A stretch of 64,000 nt of DNA from Nocardioides exalbidus (GTDB taxonomy: Bacteria; Actinomycetota; Actinomycetes; Propionibacteriales; Nocardioidaceae): NCBI RefSeq assembly GCF_900105585.1, contig NZ_FNRT01000002.1:1364001-1428000 (forward strand). The letters are read 5' to 3'. Of this stretch, positions 47,207 through 56,957 are shown piece after piece. The notes under the pieces are model-generated. The model was not told the DNA's origin, did no database searches, and saw only the letters and a list, made by a program, of their open reading frames with translations. A program made the translations under genes and the position numbers. How positions within the stretch are numbered: position 1 is the stretch's first letter; each line of letters opens with the position of its first letter.

Positions 47207-48685
47207 CTAGGCAGCCCTCTCCGGCTCGATGACGACGAAGTCGACCTTCTCGCGCACGCCGCAGTCGGGGCAGCACCAGTCGTCCGGGATGTCGGCCCAG
47301 GCGGTGCCGGCCGCGAAGCCCTCGTGCTCGTCGCCGGCCGCGACCTCGTAGACGTACTCACAGCTCGGGCAGCGCGCGGCGAGGACCTCCTTCCTCGCCT
47401 GCTCCTCCGTGGTCTCGGCACGGGCTCGCTCCCCCTCCTCCACCAGCGGAGAGGCGCCGTAGCGCCGGAGGTACGCCGCGCGCTTGCGCGGGCTGATGTT
47501 GGCGAGCGAGACGTCGCCGCCGAAGTGGTCGACGACCCGCTGGTCCATCACCCGGCGCCAGACGAACGGCATTGCGGCGAGCACGATCATCCCGGCGTAC
47601 CCGGTCGGAAGCACCGGGCTCTCCTCGAAGTCGCGCAGCGTCTGGTAGCGCCGGGTCGGGTTGGCGTGGTGGTCGCTGTGGCGCTGGAGGTGGTAGAGCA
47701 GCACGTTGGTCGCGATGTTGTTGGAGTTCCAGCTGTGGCTGGGCAGGACCCGCTCGTAGCGCTGGCGCTCACCCTCGCCGACCTTCTGGCGGAGCATGCC
47801 GTAGTGCTCCATGTAGTTGACGACCTCGAGGAGCGAGAAGCCGACGACGGCCTGGATGAGGAGGAACGGCAGCACCTCGACGCCGAACGCCACGACCACG
47901 ACGGCCCAGAGCGCGACGGTCATCAGCCACGCGTTCAGCACGTCGTTGTCGAGCCGCCACGGGCTCTGCTTGCGGCGGGCGAGGCGACGCTTCTCCAGGC
48001 GCCAGGCGGACTTCACGGAGCCGCCGACCGTGCGCGGCCAGAACTGGTAGAAGTTCTCACCGAGCCGGGAGCTCGCCGGGTCCTCCGGAGTGGCGACGCG
48101 GACGTGGTGGCCGCGGTTGTGCTCGATGTAGAAGTGGCCGTAGAAGACCTGGGCCAGCGCGATCTTGGAGAGCCAGCGCTCGTTGGCCTCCTTCTTGTGG
48201 CCGAGCTCGTGCGCGGTGTTGATGCCGATGCCGCCGATGCAGCCGATCGAGATCGCGAGGCCGACCTTGTCGACCGGCGACAGCGGCATGCCGTCGAGGG
48301 CGCCGAAGACGCTCCAGCCGCCGACGACCGCCATGGCGCCGAGGAAGCCGGCGTACTGGATCGGCAGGAACAGGTAGGTGATCCACCGGTAGTACCGGTC
48401 CTGCTCCAGCGCCTCGATCACGTCGTCGGGCGGGTTGGAGCGGTCGAGCCCGGCGACCAGGTCGATCGTCGGGACGATGCCGAGGATCACGATCGGGCCG
48501 ACCCAGAACCAGACCGACCAGCCGGTGGCGAGGTAGCCGCCGAACGCGACGAACGCCAGGCTCGGCACGACCAGGCCGATCAGCCAGAGGTAGCGCTTCC
48601 GGTCCTTCCACAGCTCGGTCGTGCCGTCCGGCACCGTGCCGCTGGGAGCGAGGCGGTTCGGGATCCGGGTGGGGTAGCCGGCCAT
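47207..48685 (-). CDS. alkB: alkane 1-monooxygenase fused to rubredoxin
   Basis: 492 residues. Integral-membrane di-iron hydroxylase with the His boxes HELGHKK (159-165), EHNRGHH (188-194) and LQRHSDHH (333-340) and the NSNNIATNVLLYHL segment. The C-terminus is a rubredoxin (CPSC at 439-442, CPDC at 472-475), which supplies electrons. It oxidises n-alkanes to 1-alkanols. Natural AlkB-Rub fusions occur in Nocardioides, Dietzia and relatives. ATG 48685 has GGAGG 8 nt upstream, and its promoter (TTGTCA-18-TATGGT) carries an operator-like palindrome. Confidence 0.95.
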   Translation of the reverse strand: MAGYPTRIPNRLAPSGTVPDGTTELWKDRKRYLWLIGLVVPSLAFVAFGGYLATGWSVWFWVGPIVILGIVPTIDLVAGLDRSNPPDDVIEALEQDRYYRWITYLFLPIQYAGFLGAMAVVGGWSVFGALDGMPLSPVDKVGLAISIGCIGGIGINTAHELGHKKEANERWLSKIALAQVFYGHFYIEHNRGHHVRVATPEDPASSRLGENFYQFWPRTVGGSVKSAWRLEKRRLARRKQSPWRLDNDVLNAWLMTVALWAVVVVAFGVEVLPFLLIQAVVGFSLLEVVNYMEHYGMLRQKVGEGERQRYERVLPSHSWNSNNIATNVLLYHLQRHSDHHANPTRRYQTLRDFEESPVLPTGYAGMIVLAAMPFVWRRVMDQRVVDHFGGDVSLANISPRKRAAYLRRYGASPLVEEGERARAETTEEQARKEVLAARCPSCEYVYEVAAGDEHEGFAAGTAWADIPDDWCCPDCGVREKVDFVVIEPERAA

Positions 48686-48706
48686 CTGTCTGACCTCCTG
48701 CCATCG

Positions 48707-48735
48707 GGTTTACAGAACCATAGGATCTGTAAACC
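48707..48735 (-). promoter_or_regulatory. alkB promoter and operator palindrome
   Basis: Perfect 10-bp arms GGTTTACAGA (48707-48716) and TCTGTAAACC (48726-48735) around a 9-bp spacer. On the minus strand, -35 TTGTCA (48746-48741), 18 bp, then -10 TATGGT (48722-48717), so the -10 box runs from the spacer to its end. A bound regulator would block RNA polymerase. The adjacent TetR protein is the expected ligand-responsive repressor. Confidence 0.75.
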
Positions 48736-48766
48736 TCATTTGACAAGAGGGGCGACTTCGTCAAGC

Positions 48767-48865
48767 CGGGAGTCACCGGATATCCGGTGAGACTCCCGCT
48801 TGTCGGCCGAGATCTGGGTGACGAAGCGGGGCGGTCACCGGATATCCGGTGACCGCCCCGCAGAT
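48767..48865. repeat. GGATATCC repeat family, copy 3 (double)
   Basis: Two CACCGGATATCCGGTG cores, near 48775-48790 and 48836-48853, separated by CGCTTGTCGGCCGAGATCTG and ACGAAGCGGG. The first core is flanked by GGGAGT/ACTCCC arms, the second by GGGGCGGT/ACCGCCCC arms. It lies between the alkB promoter and the ABC permease stop and may act as a terminator or REP-like element. Confidence 0.9.
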
Positions 48866-48876
48866 CAGACGACGGC

Positions 48877-49635
48877 TCAGGCGTTCTCCTTGCGGAAGGT
48901 CGCAGTGCCCCACCAGACGGCGAGGGCGAAGAGGGCGAAGGCCCAGGTGGTGCCCCACATGACCCCGCTGGCGGCGAAGTCGCCGGCGAACGAGCTGCGG
49001 ACGCCGTCGACGATCCAGCGGAACGGCATGAAGTCGCTCAGCCGCTCGAGCCAGGCCGGGCCGAGGGTCATCGGCAGCATGATCCCGCTGAGCAGCAGCA
49101 CCGGCATCATCACCATGTTGATGACCGGGGCCATGACGTCCTCGGACTTGGTGGTCAGCGCGAGCGCGTTGGAGGCGGCCGCGCACGCACCGCCGACCAG
49201 CACGGTGATCCCGACGCCGGCGACGACCCCGCCCCACGACGGGCGCATGCCCATCGCCGTGCCGAGGCCGATGAGGATCAGCGCCTGCACCAGCAGCTGG
49301 AGCAGGTCGCGCATCAGCCGGCCCATCAGCAGCGCCGTGCGCGAGGCCGGGGTGACCCGCTCCGCCTCGACGACGCCCTCGCGCCACTCGGCGATGAGGC
49401 CGAAGCCGGCGAAGAACGCGCCGAACATGCCGAGCTGCACGAGCAGGCCGGGCACGAGGAACGTGTAGGCGTTGGTCGCCCCGAACTGCGCGACGAGCGG
49501 CTTGAGCAGCGGCCCGAAGAGCAGGAGGTAGAGGATCGGCTGGAGGGCGCCGATGATCACCCAGGCGGGGTTGCGGAGGTTCATCCGCAGCTGGCGGCGG
49601 AAGACGATGAAGGTGTCGTGGAGGAAGGTGGACAT
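48877..49635 (-). CDS. ABC-2 type exporter permease (DrrB-like)
   Basis: 252 residues with six predicted helices and the ABC-2 layout (PAWVIIGALQPILYLLLFGPL; EWREGVVEAERVTP coupling helix; MMPVLLLSGIMLPM). It forms the membrane half of a multidrug or lipid exporter with the ATPase gene before it. ATG 49635 overlaps the ATPase stop by one base (TGATG). Confidence 0.9.
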   Translation of the reverse strand: MSTFLHDTFIVFRRQLRMNLRNPAWVIIGALQPILYLLLFGPLLKPLVAQFGATNAYTFLVPGLLVQLGMFGAFFAGFGLIAEWREGVVEAERVTPASRTALLMGRLMRDLLQLLVQALILIGLGTAMGMRPSWGGVVAGVGITVLVGGACAAASNALALTTKSEDVMAPVINMVMMPVLLLSGIMLPMTLGPAWLERLSDFMPFRWIVDGVRSSFAGDFAASGVMWGTTWAFALFALAVWWGTATFRKENA

Positions 49636-50657
49636 CAGGCGTTCGCTCCTTCGGTCGAGGCGGCGTCCGACGCGTCGGCATCCGCGGAGGTCTCGGCGTC
49701 GCGCAGCGAGCGGCCGGTGAGGGTGAGGAAGACGTCGTCGAGCGTCGGGCGGTGGACCTCGATCGACTCGAGCGCGACCCCGGCCGCCTCGACGTCACGC
49801 AGCAGGCCGGGTACGACGCGGCCGGCGCGGGCCACTCGGCCCGAGACGTGGGTGCCGGCGACCTCGACGGACTCCGCGACGGACCCGAGCTTCTCCGCGG
49901 CGAGGGACACGTGGTCGGCAGCCACCTCAAGCGTGACCAGGTCGCCGGAGACCTGCGCCTTGAGGTTGTCGCTGGTGTCGGAGGCGACGATCCTGCCCTG
50001 GTCGATGATCACGATCCGGTCGGACAGGGCGTCGGCCTCGTCGAGGTAGTGGGTCGTGAGGAAGACCGTCGCGCCACGCTCGGTGCGCAGCCGGGCGATG
50101 TGCTCCCAGAGGTTGGCGCGCGCCTGCGGGTCGAGGCCCGTCGTGGGCTCGTCGAGGAAGACGAGCGTCGGGTCGTGGATGAGGCCCATGACGATGTCGA
50201 GGCGGCGCTTCTGGCCGCCGGACATGTTCTTCGGCATCCGCTCCCAGAGGCCGTCGAGCTGGAGCTGGGCGAAGAGCTCCTTGCCGCGGGTCTCGACCTG
50301 CCGCCTGGACAGCCCGTAGAGCATGCCGTGGTCCATCACCTCCTCGCCGGCGCGGGCACCGGAGGAGACGCCACCGGCCTGCGAGACGTAGCCGATCGAG
50401 CGCCGCACCTGCGCCGACTGCGTGACCACGTCGTAGCCCGCGACGGTCGCCGAGCCCGCGTCGGGACGCAGCAGCGTGGTCAGCATCCGCAGCGTCGTGG
50501 TCTTGCCCGCCCCGTTGGGACCGAGGAAGCCGACGACCTCGCCCTCCGCGACGTCGAGGTCGACGCCGTCGACGGCGCGGACCTCCTTCTTCTCCTTCCC
50601 GACTCTCGTCTGGAAGGTCTGCACGAGTCCTCGCGCTGTGATCACGGGCTCCCCCAT
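49635..50657 (-). CDS. ABC exporter ATP-binding protein (DrrA-like)
   Basis: 340 residues. Walker A GPNGAGKTTT, signature MSGGQKRRL, Walker B VFLDEPTTGLD, and the DrrA-type C-terminal region (VHRPTLDDVFLTLTGR). It powers export of a hydrophobic compound, as in daunorubicin-resistance pumps. The C-terminal tail is Ala/Asp-rich. I start it at ATG 50657; a TTG at 50669 adds four residues but lies in the palindrome. A PadR-type gene lies 104 bp upstream in the same direction. Confidence 0.92.
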   Translation of the reverse strand: MGEPVITARGLVQTFQTRVGKEKKEVRAVDGVDLDVAEGEVVGFLGPNGAGKTTTLRMLTTLLRPDAGSATVAGYDVVTQSAQVRRSIGYVSQAGGVSSGARAGEEVMDHGMLYGLSRRQVETRGKELFAQLQLDGLWERMPKNMSGGQKRRLDIVMGLIHDPTLVFLDEPTTGLDPQARANLWEHIARLRTERGATVFLTTHYLDEADALSDRIVIIDQGRIVASDTSDNLKAQVSGDLVTLEVAADHVSLAAEKLGSVAESVEVAGTHVSGRVARAGRVVPGLLRDVEAAGVALESIEVHRPTLDDVFLTLTGRSLRDAETSADADASDAASTEGANA

Positions 50658-50662
50658 CGGTC

Positions 50663-50678
50663 TGTTCAAACTTGAACA
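50663..50678. promoter_or_regulatory. operator-like palindrome before the ABC exporter
   Basis: TGTTCAAACTTGAACA, 7 of 8 symmetric pairs, 6 bp upstream of the ATPase ATG. Size and place suit binding by the adjacent PadR-type regulator. Confidence 0.55.
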
Positions 50679-50780
50679 CCAGTGTGCAGCCGTCGCTCAC
50701 CCGACCGCAACCGGATTCTGCGACCGGCCACCGACAACCGTCCTGACCACCACCCGGCCGACCCCTGACGGGCCGCGGGA

Positions 50781-51431
50781 TCAGGCGTCGCGGGACGACG
50801 TACGACGCAGCAGCTCGCGGTAGCGCTCGCTGTCCGCGCCCATCTGCCGACCCGGGTCGTCGGCAGGCGGGACCCAGCGCCACGGCTCGCCCGCGAGGTC
50901 GAACTCGCCGGAGCGCAGCCGGGTCACGGTGTCGGCGACCCACGAGCGCTCCTCGCCGAGCGCGGCCAGCCACAGCCGTACGCCGTGGACCGCGTGCGGC
51001 GGCGCCTGGTCACCGTCGCCCGGGTCCCACGCCTCGAGCGACCGGTCGATCTCGTGGAGCCGGACCTCGAGGTGGCGCAGCGCGACCTCGCGCGAGAGCA
51101 GCGGCAGCATGCCGAACGCGGCGTGGAAGCCGACGGAGCTGAAGAGCGTGACCGTCTCCAGGCCCTCGCCGAGCAGGCGGGCCAGCTCCCCGCGACCCGC
51201 CTCGGTGATCTCGTAGACCGCGACGTCACGACCGTCGTCGCGGAGGTCGTGGCGGCGGACCTGGCCGAGCTTCTCCAACGTGGTCAGACCGCTGTAGATG
51301 GAGCCCGGACCGAGGTTCGCCCACTCGTCCACGCGCCACGAGACCAGCTCGCGGCGGATCTGGTAGCCGTTGACCGGCTCGAACATCGCCACCGCGCCCA
51401 GCAGGAGCATGCGGGTGGTGTGGACGGCCAT
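50781..51431 (-). CDS. PadR-family transcriptional regulator
   Basis: 216 residues. N-terminal PadR winged helix: LLLGAVAMFEPVNGYQIRREL, GSIYSGLTTLEKLGQVRRHD; then a C-terminal helical dimerisation domain (ALRHLEVRLHEIDRSLEAW). PadR proteins commonly repress neighbouring ABC exporters, here the DrrAB pair. ATG 51431 has TACGAT 7 nt upstream (leaderless). Confidence 0.88.
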   Translation of the reverse strand: MAVHTTRMLLLGAVAMFEPVNGYQIRRELVSWRVDEWANLGPGSIYSGLTTLEKLGQVRRHDLRDDGRDVAVYEITEAGRGELARLLGEGLETVTLFSSVGFHAAFGMLPLLSREVALRHLEVRLHEIDRSLEAWDPGDGDQAPPHAVHGVRLWLAALGEERSWVADTVTRLRSGEFDLAGEPWRWVPPADDPGRQMGADSERYRELLRRTSSRDA

Positions 51432-51551
51432 GCACCGGATCGTAGGTCGTCCGCGGAGCGACTTCCGCGGTGTCCGGTTTCTGCCGACCTCGCAGATTCC
51501 GACGGTGAGAGGGCGGTCACACCGCTGGAAGCGTGGCGATAGGTTGTGCCC

Positions 51552-52310
51552 ATGAAGCACCCCTTCGGCATCGACTTCGGCGGCACGGGCATCAAGGGCG
51601 CGCCGGTCGACCTCAAGCACGGCGACTTCGCGCACGACCGGGTCCGCATCGACACCCCCAAGCCGGCCAGCCCGAAGGCCGTCGCCGACGTGTTCGCGCA
51701 GATCGTCGGCAGCTTCCCGAGCTCCTCGAGCCCGGTCGGCGTGACCGTGCCCGGAATCGTCAAGCACGGCGTGGTCCTGTCGGCGGCCAACATCGACAAG
51801 TCGTGGATCGGCGAGGACGCCGACGCGATCTTCACCGAGGCGCTCGACCGCGAGGTCCACGTCGTCAACGACGCCGACGCCGCCGGACTCGCCGAGGCGG
51901 AGTACGGCGCCGCGAAGGGCCGCAAGGGCGTGGTCATGGTGATCACCCTCGGCACCGGCATCGGCTCGGCCCTGATCTACGACGGCGTCCTGGTGCCCAA
52001 CACCGAGATGGGCCACCTCGAGATCGGCGGCGCGGTCGCCGAGCTGCGTGCGGCCACCAGCGCACGCGAGCGCGAGGGCCTGTCCTGGGAGGACTGGTCG
52101 GAGCGGCTGACGACGTACTTCCGTCACGTCGAGCGCCTCTTCACCCCCGACGTCTTCGTCGTCGGGGGCGGCGTGAGCAAGTCGTGGGACAAGTTCGGGC
52201 ACCTGATCAAGATCGACACCGAGATCATCCCGGCCAAGCTGCAGAACCGCGCCGGCATCGTCGGCGCCGCGCTCGTCGCGCACCGCAAGGCCGGCCAGGC
52301 GGACGACTAG
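51552..52310 (+). CDS. ppgK: polyphosphate glucokinase
   Basis: 252 residues of the ROK fold. DFGGTGIKGAPVD (8-20) is the phosphate-binding loop of PpgK, GVTVPGIV and NDADAAGLAEAEYG follow, and TLGTGIGSALI is the second phosphate motif. It phosphorylates glucose using polyphosphate or ATP and is characteristic of actinobacteria. ATG 51552 has TAGGTT 6 nt upstream (leaderless). Confidence 0.95.
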   Translation: MKHPFGIDFGGTGIKGAPVDLKHGDFAHDRVRIDTPKPASPKAVADVFAQIVGSFPSSSSPVGVTVPGIVKHGVVLSAANIDKSWIGEDADAIFTEALDREVHVVNDADAAGLAEAEYGAAKGRKGVVMVITLGTGIGSALIYDGVLVPNTEMGHLEIGGAVAELRAATSAREREGLSWEDWSERLTTYFRHVERLFTPDVFVVGGGVSKSWDKFGHLIKIDTEIIPAKLQNRAGIVGAALVAHRKAGQADD

Positions 52311-52325
52311 GTCCGACCGGAGCGC

Positions 52326-52808
52326 CTACGGCTCCAGCACCTGCTCGATGGCTGCCTTCGCACCCCGGAGGTAGCGCTCGACGACGGCGCGCTCGTCCTC
52401 GCTGAACGACGCGTCGTGCTCGTCGAGACCGCGGAACATCGGCATCAGGTGGCCGACGATCTCCGCCCGGCCCGAGTCGGTGATGTGGAGGTCGGTACGT
52501 CGGCGGTCGACCTCGTGCGGCCTGCGCTCGACGTGACCGCGCGAGACGAGGCGGTCGACGATGCCCGTGGCCGCTGCCGTCGACACCTCGAGCCGTCGTG
52601 CCACCTCGGCCGGACCGATCTGCTCGCGGGTGAGGTGCTCGAGAGTCACCATCTCGCTCTCGCTCAGCCCCGCGCGGCGCGCCACGTGGTGGCTGACCCG
52701 GCTGCCCGCAGCGATCAGGTCGCGCAGCGCCACCAGGGTCGGCGGCTGCTCGCGCTCGCGGTCCCGACCCACCCAGGCCGGGGCGACCGGCTCCTGCTGG
52801 TCCGTCAC
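52326..52808 (-). CDS. MarR-family transcriptional regulator
   Basis: 160 residues. Winged helix with GPAEVARRLEVSTAAATGIVDRL and wing RPHEVDRRRTDLHITDSG, the usual MarR pattern. It is divergent from an MMPL exporter, with an AT-rich palindrome (52925-52951) between, so it most likely represses that exporter. The GTG at 52808 is used. It converges with ppgK (15 bp between stops). Confidence 0.88.
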   Translation of the reverse strand: MTDQQEPVAPAWVGRDREREQPPTLVALRDLIAAGSRVSHHVARRAGLSESEMVTLEHLTREQIGPAEVARRLEVSTAAATGIVDRLVSRGHVERRPHEVDRRRTDLHITDSGRAEIVGHLMPMFRGLDEHDASFSEDERAVVERYLRGAKAAIEQVLEP

Positions 52809-52924
52809 GACCGACCTCGCACGACTCGACCTCTTCCGCTCGGGGGACCGTCCTCGGCACGCCCACCCCTGCCGGTCGCACCGGTCGTCGTCAGGGGTCG
52901 GCTTGCCACTGCCGTCATCCTACC

Positions 52925-52951
52925 GCTAACTTGATAAGTAACTTGGTTAGC
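52925..52951. promoter_or_regulatory. MarR-type operator candidate
   Basis: TAACTTGATAAGTAA (52927-52941) is a near-palindrome centred on ACTTGATAAGT, and GCTAAC (52925-52930) pairs with GTTAGC (52946-52951) outside it. This AT-rich island in a GC-rich region lies about 46 bp before the MMPL start, where the promoter is expected (TTGATA as -35). Confidence 0.6.
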
Positions 52952-52996
52952 AACCATTCTTCCTAACCACTCCGCGCACCATCATCGAGGAGCACC

Positions 52997-55045
52997 GTGT
53001 CCCACCAGTCCCCCGCCCTCGCCCGCCTCGTCACCGGACGTCGTACGGCCTGGCTCGTCGCGGTCGTGCCGTTGCTCCTCGCGATCCTCGCGATCGGCTT
53101 CGTCCCCGAGGGCGAGCACGACGCGAGGTCGACCGACACCCTGCCGAAGGGAGCGGACAGCACGCTCGCGGTGCAGCTCGCCGACCAGCTGCCCGACGAC
53201 GAGGGCCAGGTCGCCCTGGTGCTGTGGACCACCGACGGCGAGCTGACCAAGGCCGACGAAGCGGCCATCACGAAGCAGGCAGCCGCCCTCGCGGACGGAC
53301 AGCAGGGTCCGCCGCCGAGCATCTCCGAGGACCGCACGGCCGCGCTCGCCGTCGTACCGGTCACGTCGGCGTCCAACACCGACAACATCGACAAGGTCAC
53401 CGAGCTCCGCGAGCAGCTGCGTGCCGACGCACCCGACGGACTCGACGTCCAGGTCACCGGACCGGCCGCGATCCAGGCCGACATCGGCCAGGTCTTCGAC
53501 GGCGCCGACCTCCGGCTCCTGATGGCCACCGCCGGCGTGGTCGCGCTGCTGCTGATCATCACCTACCGCAGCCCCGTCCTGTGGCTGGTGCCGCTGACCG
53601 TGGTGGGCGTCGCCGACCGGTTCGCCGCGATCGCCGCCACCAACGTCCTGGAGTGGACGGGACTCGCGTGGGACGAGTCGACCGTCGGCATCCTCAGCGT
53701 GCTCGTGTTCGGCGCCGGCACCGACTACGCCCTGCTGCTGATCTCGCGCTACCGCGACGAGCTCAAGACCACCGACTCGCGCCACGCGGCGATGGCGCAC
53801 GCGCTCGCCCGCACCACCGAGGCCGTCTGCTCCAGCGCGATCACCGTCGTGCTCGGACTCCTCACCCTGCTGCTGTCCGCGATCCCGACGACCCGCGGCC
53901 TCGGCGTCGCCTGCGCCGTCGGCATCGTGATCGCCGCGACCTTCGCCCTCGTGGTGCTGCCGGCCGCGCTCGTGCTCTTCGGCCGCTGGGTCTTCTGGCC
54001 GCGGGTCCCCCACGTCGGCGACACCGTGCTCGTCGACTCGAACTCGATCTGGCACCGGGTCGGCGACGCCGTCTCCCACCGCCCGCGCACGTTCGTCGTC
54101 GCGACGCTGGTCGGCCTCGCGGTCCTCGCCACCGGGACCCTGTCGATCCGGACCGGCCTCGACCCGGCCGAGCAGTTCCTCCAGGAGCCCGAGGCGATCA
54201 CCGCGGCCGCCCGGCTCGCGGAGTCCTTCCCCGCCGGCACGACCGACCCGGTCCAGGTGCTCACGAAGAGCGACCCCGAGGAGGTCCTCGCCGCCGTCGA
54301 GAAGGTCGACGGCACGACCTCGGCCCGCATCACCTCGCAGGGTGGCGGCGTCGCCGGCATCGACGTCGTACCCGACGCGGAGCCCGGCAGCGCCGCGGCC
54401 GAGGCCGTGGTGGCGGACGTGCGTGCCGCGGTGGCCGGCTTCGACGACACCCACGTCGGCGGCGGTGACGCGGAGGCGATCGACGAGCGGACGTCAGCGT
54501 CCGACGACCGGCTGCTGATCCTGCCGATCATCCTGCTGCTCGTGCTCGGCGCGCTGGTGCTGCTGCTGCGCTCGCTCCTCGCGCCGGTGCTGCTGGTCGC
54601 GACGGTCGTGGCGACGTACGCCGCCGCGATGGGCGCGTCGTGGTGGCTCTTCCAGGGCGTCTTCGGCTTCGAGGCGATGGACAGCGGGGTGCCGCTGCTG
54701 GCGTTCCTGTTCCTCGTCGCGCTCGGCGTCGACTACAACATCTTCCTCGTCACCCGGGCCCGCGAGGAGGCGGCCGAGCACGGCACCCGCACCGGGATGC
54801 TGCGCGCGCTGACCGCCACCGGCGGCGTGATCACGAGCGCCGGCATCCTGCTCGCCGCGGTCTTCGCGGTGCTGGGCGTGCTGCCGCTCGTGGTGCTCGC
54901 CCAGCTCGGCGCGATCATCTTCGTCGGCGTGCTGCTCGACACGCTCGTCGTCCGCACCGTGCTGGTGCCGGCGCTCGCGATGACGCTGGGCGACACGTTC
55001 TGGTGGCCGCGGACGGTGCGGGCGAACCCGGAGCACCGGGCCTGA
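52997..55045 (+). CDS. MMPL/RND-type exporter
   Basis: 682 residues: two halves, each with one helix, a large extracytoplasmic loop and five helices. Proton-relay motifs are GAGTDYALLLISRYRDE in the first half and ALGVDYNIFLVTRAREE in the second. MmpL-like proteins move lipids or drugs out of the cell. GTG 52997 has GAGGAG 4 nt upstream, so this mRNA has a leader. Paired with the divergent MarR gene. Confidence 0.93.
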   Translation: MSHQSPALARLVTGRRTAWLVAVVPLLLAILAIGFVPEGEHDARSTDTLPKGADSTLAVQLADQLPDDEGQVALVLWTTDGELTKADEAAITKQAAALADGQQGPPPSISEDRTAALAVVPVTSASNTDNIDKVTELREQLRADAPDGLDVQVTGPAAIQADIGQVFDGADLRLLMATAGVVALLLIITYRSPVLWLVPLTVVGVADRFAAIAATNVLEWTGLAWDESTVGILSVLVFGAGTDYALLLISRYRDELKTTDSRHAAMAHALARTTEAVCSSAITVVLGLLTLLLSAIPTTRGLGVACAVGIVIAATFALVVLPAALVLFGRWVFWPRVPHVGDTVLVDSNSIWHRVGDAVSHRPRTFVVATLVGLAVLATGTLSIRTGLDPAEQFLQEPEAITAAARLAESFPAGTTDPVQVLTKSDPEEVLAAVEKVDGTTSARITSQGGGVAGIDVVPDAEPGSAAAEAVVADVRAAVAGFDDTHVGGGDAEAIDERTSASDDRLLILPIILLLVLGALVLLLRSLLAPVLLVATVVATYAAAMGASWWLFQGVFGFEAMDSGVPLLAFLFLVALGVDYNIFLVTRAREEAAEHGTRTGMLRALTATGGVITSAGILLAAVFAVLGVLPLVVLAQLGAIIFVGVLLDTLVVRTVLVPALAMTLGDTFWWPRTVRANPEHRA

Positions 55046-55198
55046 GGCTCGCGTGCCCCTGCTGCCCCTCGATCCCCCGCCTCCGCGGGGGAACCCGAAC
55101 TACCGGGGGCATGCACGCCGCCAGATGTTCGCGCAACCATCACGAGGTCGCCGCGCCACCGACGAGGCCGTACGCCGACCCGGTGGCCGGCGGGCGCC

Positions 55199-56578
<1,380 letters not shown>

Positions 56579-56639
56579 GGACCCGACCTCACCACCCGCG
56601 GAGGGTTACGGGCAAGTACGCGCGGCCTAGGATGGGGTT

Positions 56640-56954
56640 GTGGACACAGAGTTCATCGACTCGCCCGAGCGCAGCCGCTACGAGCTGCACGCCGCGCCCG
56701 ACGGCCAGGGAGCCGACGGCGAGCTCGTCGGCCTCATCGCCTACCACCTCGACGGCGACACGATCACCCTGATCCACACAGAGGTGCTGCCCGCCTTCAA
56801 CGGCCAGGGCCACGCCTCCACGCTCGCCCGCTCGGCGCTCGACGACGCCCGCTCCCGCGGGCTGAGGGTCGTGCCGTCCTGCCCCTACGTGGCGGCGTAC
56901 ATCGGCAAGCACCCGGAGTACGCCGACCTGGTGGCCACCCGCGACCAGCCCTGA
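56640..56954 (+). CDS. small GNAT-like N-acetyltransferase (YjdJ type)
   Basis: 104 residues: the short Gcn5-related fold with LIHTEVLPAFNGQGHASTLARSALDDAR (acetyl-CoA binding loop NGQGHAS) and VVPSCPYVAAYIGKHPEY (conserved CPY). Substrate unknown. GTG 56640 has TAGGAT 6 nt upstream (leaderless). Convergent with the beta-helix gene, only 3 bp between stops. Confidence 0.88.
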   Translation: MDTEFIDSPERSRYELHAAPDGQGADGELVGLIAYHLDGDTITLIHTEVLPAFNGQGHASTLARSALDDARSRGLRVVPSCPYVAAYIGKHPEYADLVATRDQP

Positions 56955-56957
56955 GCG

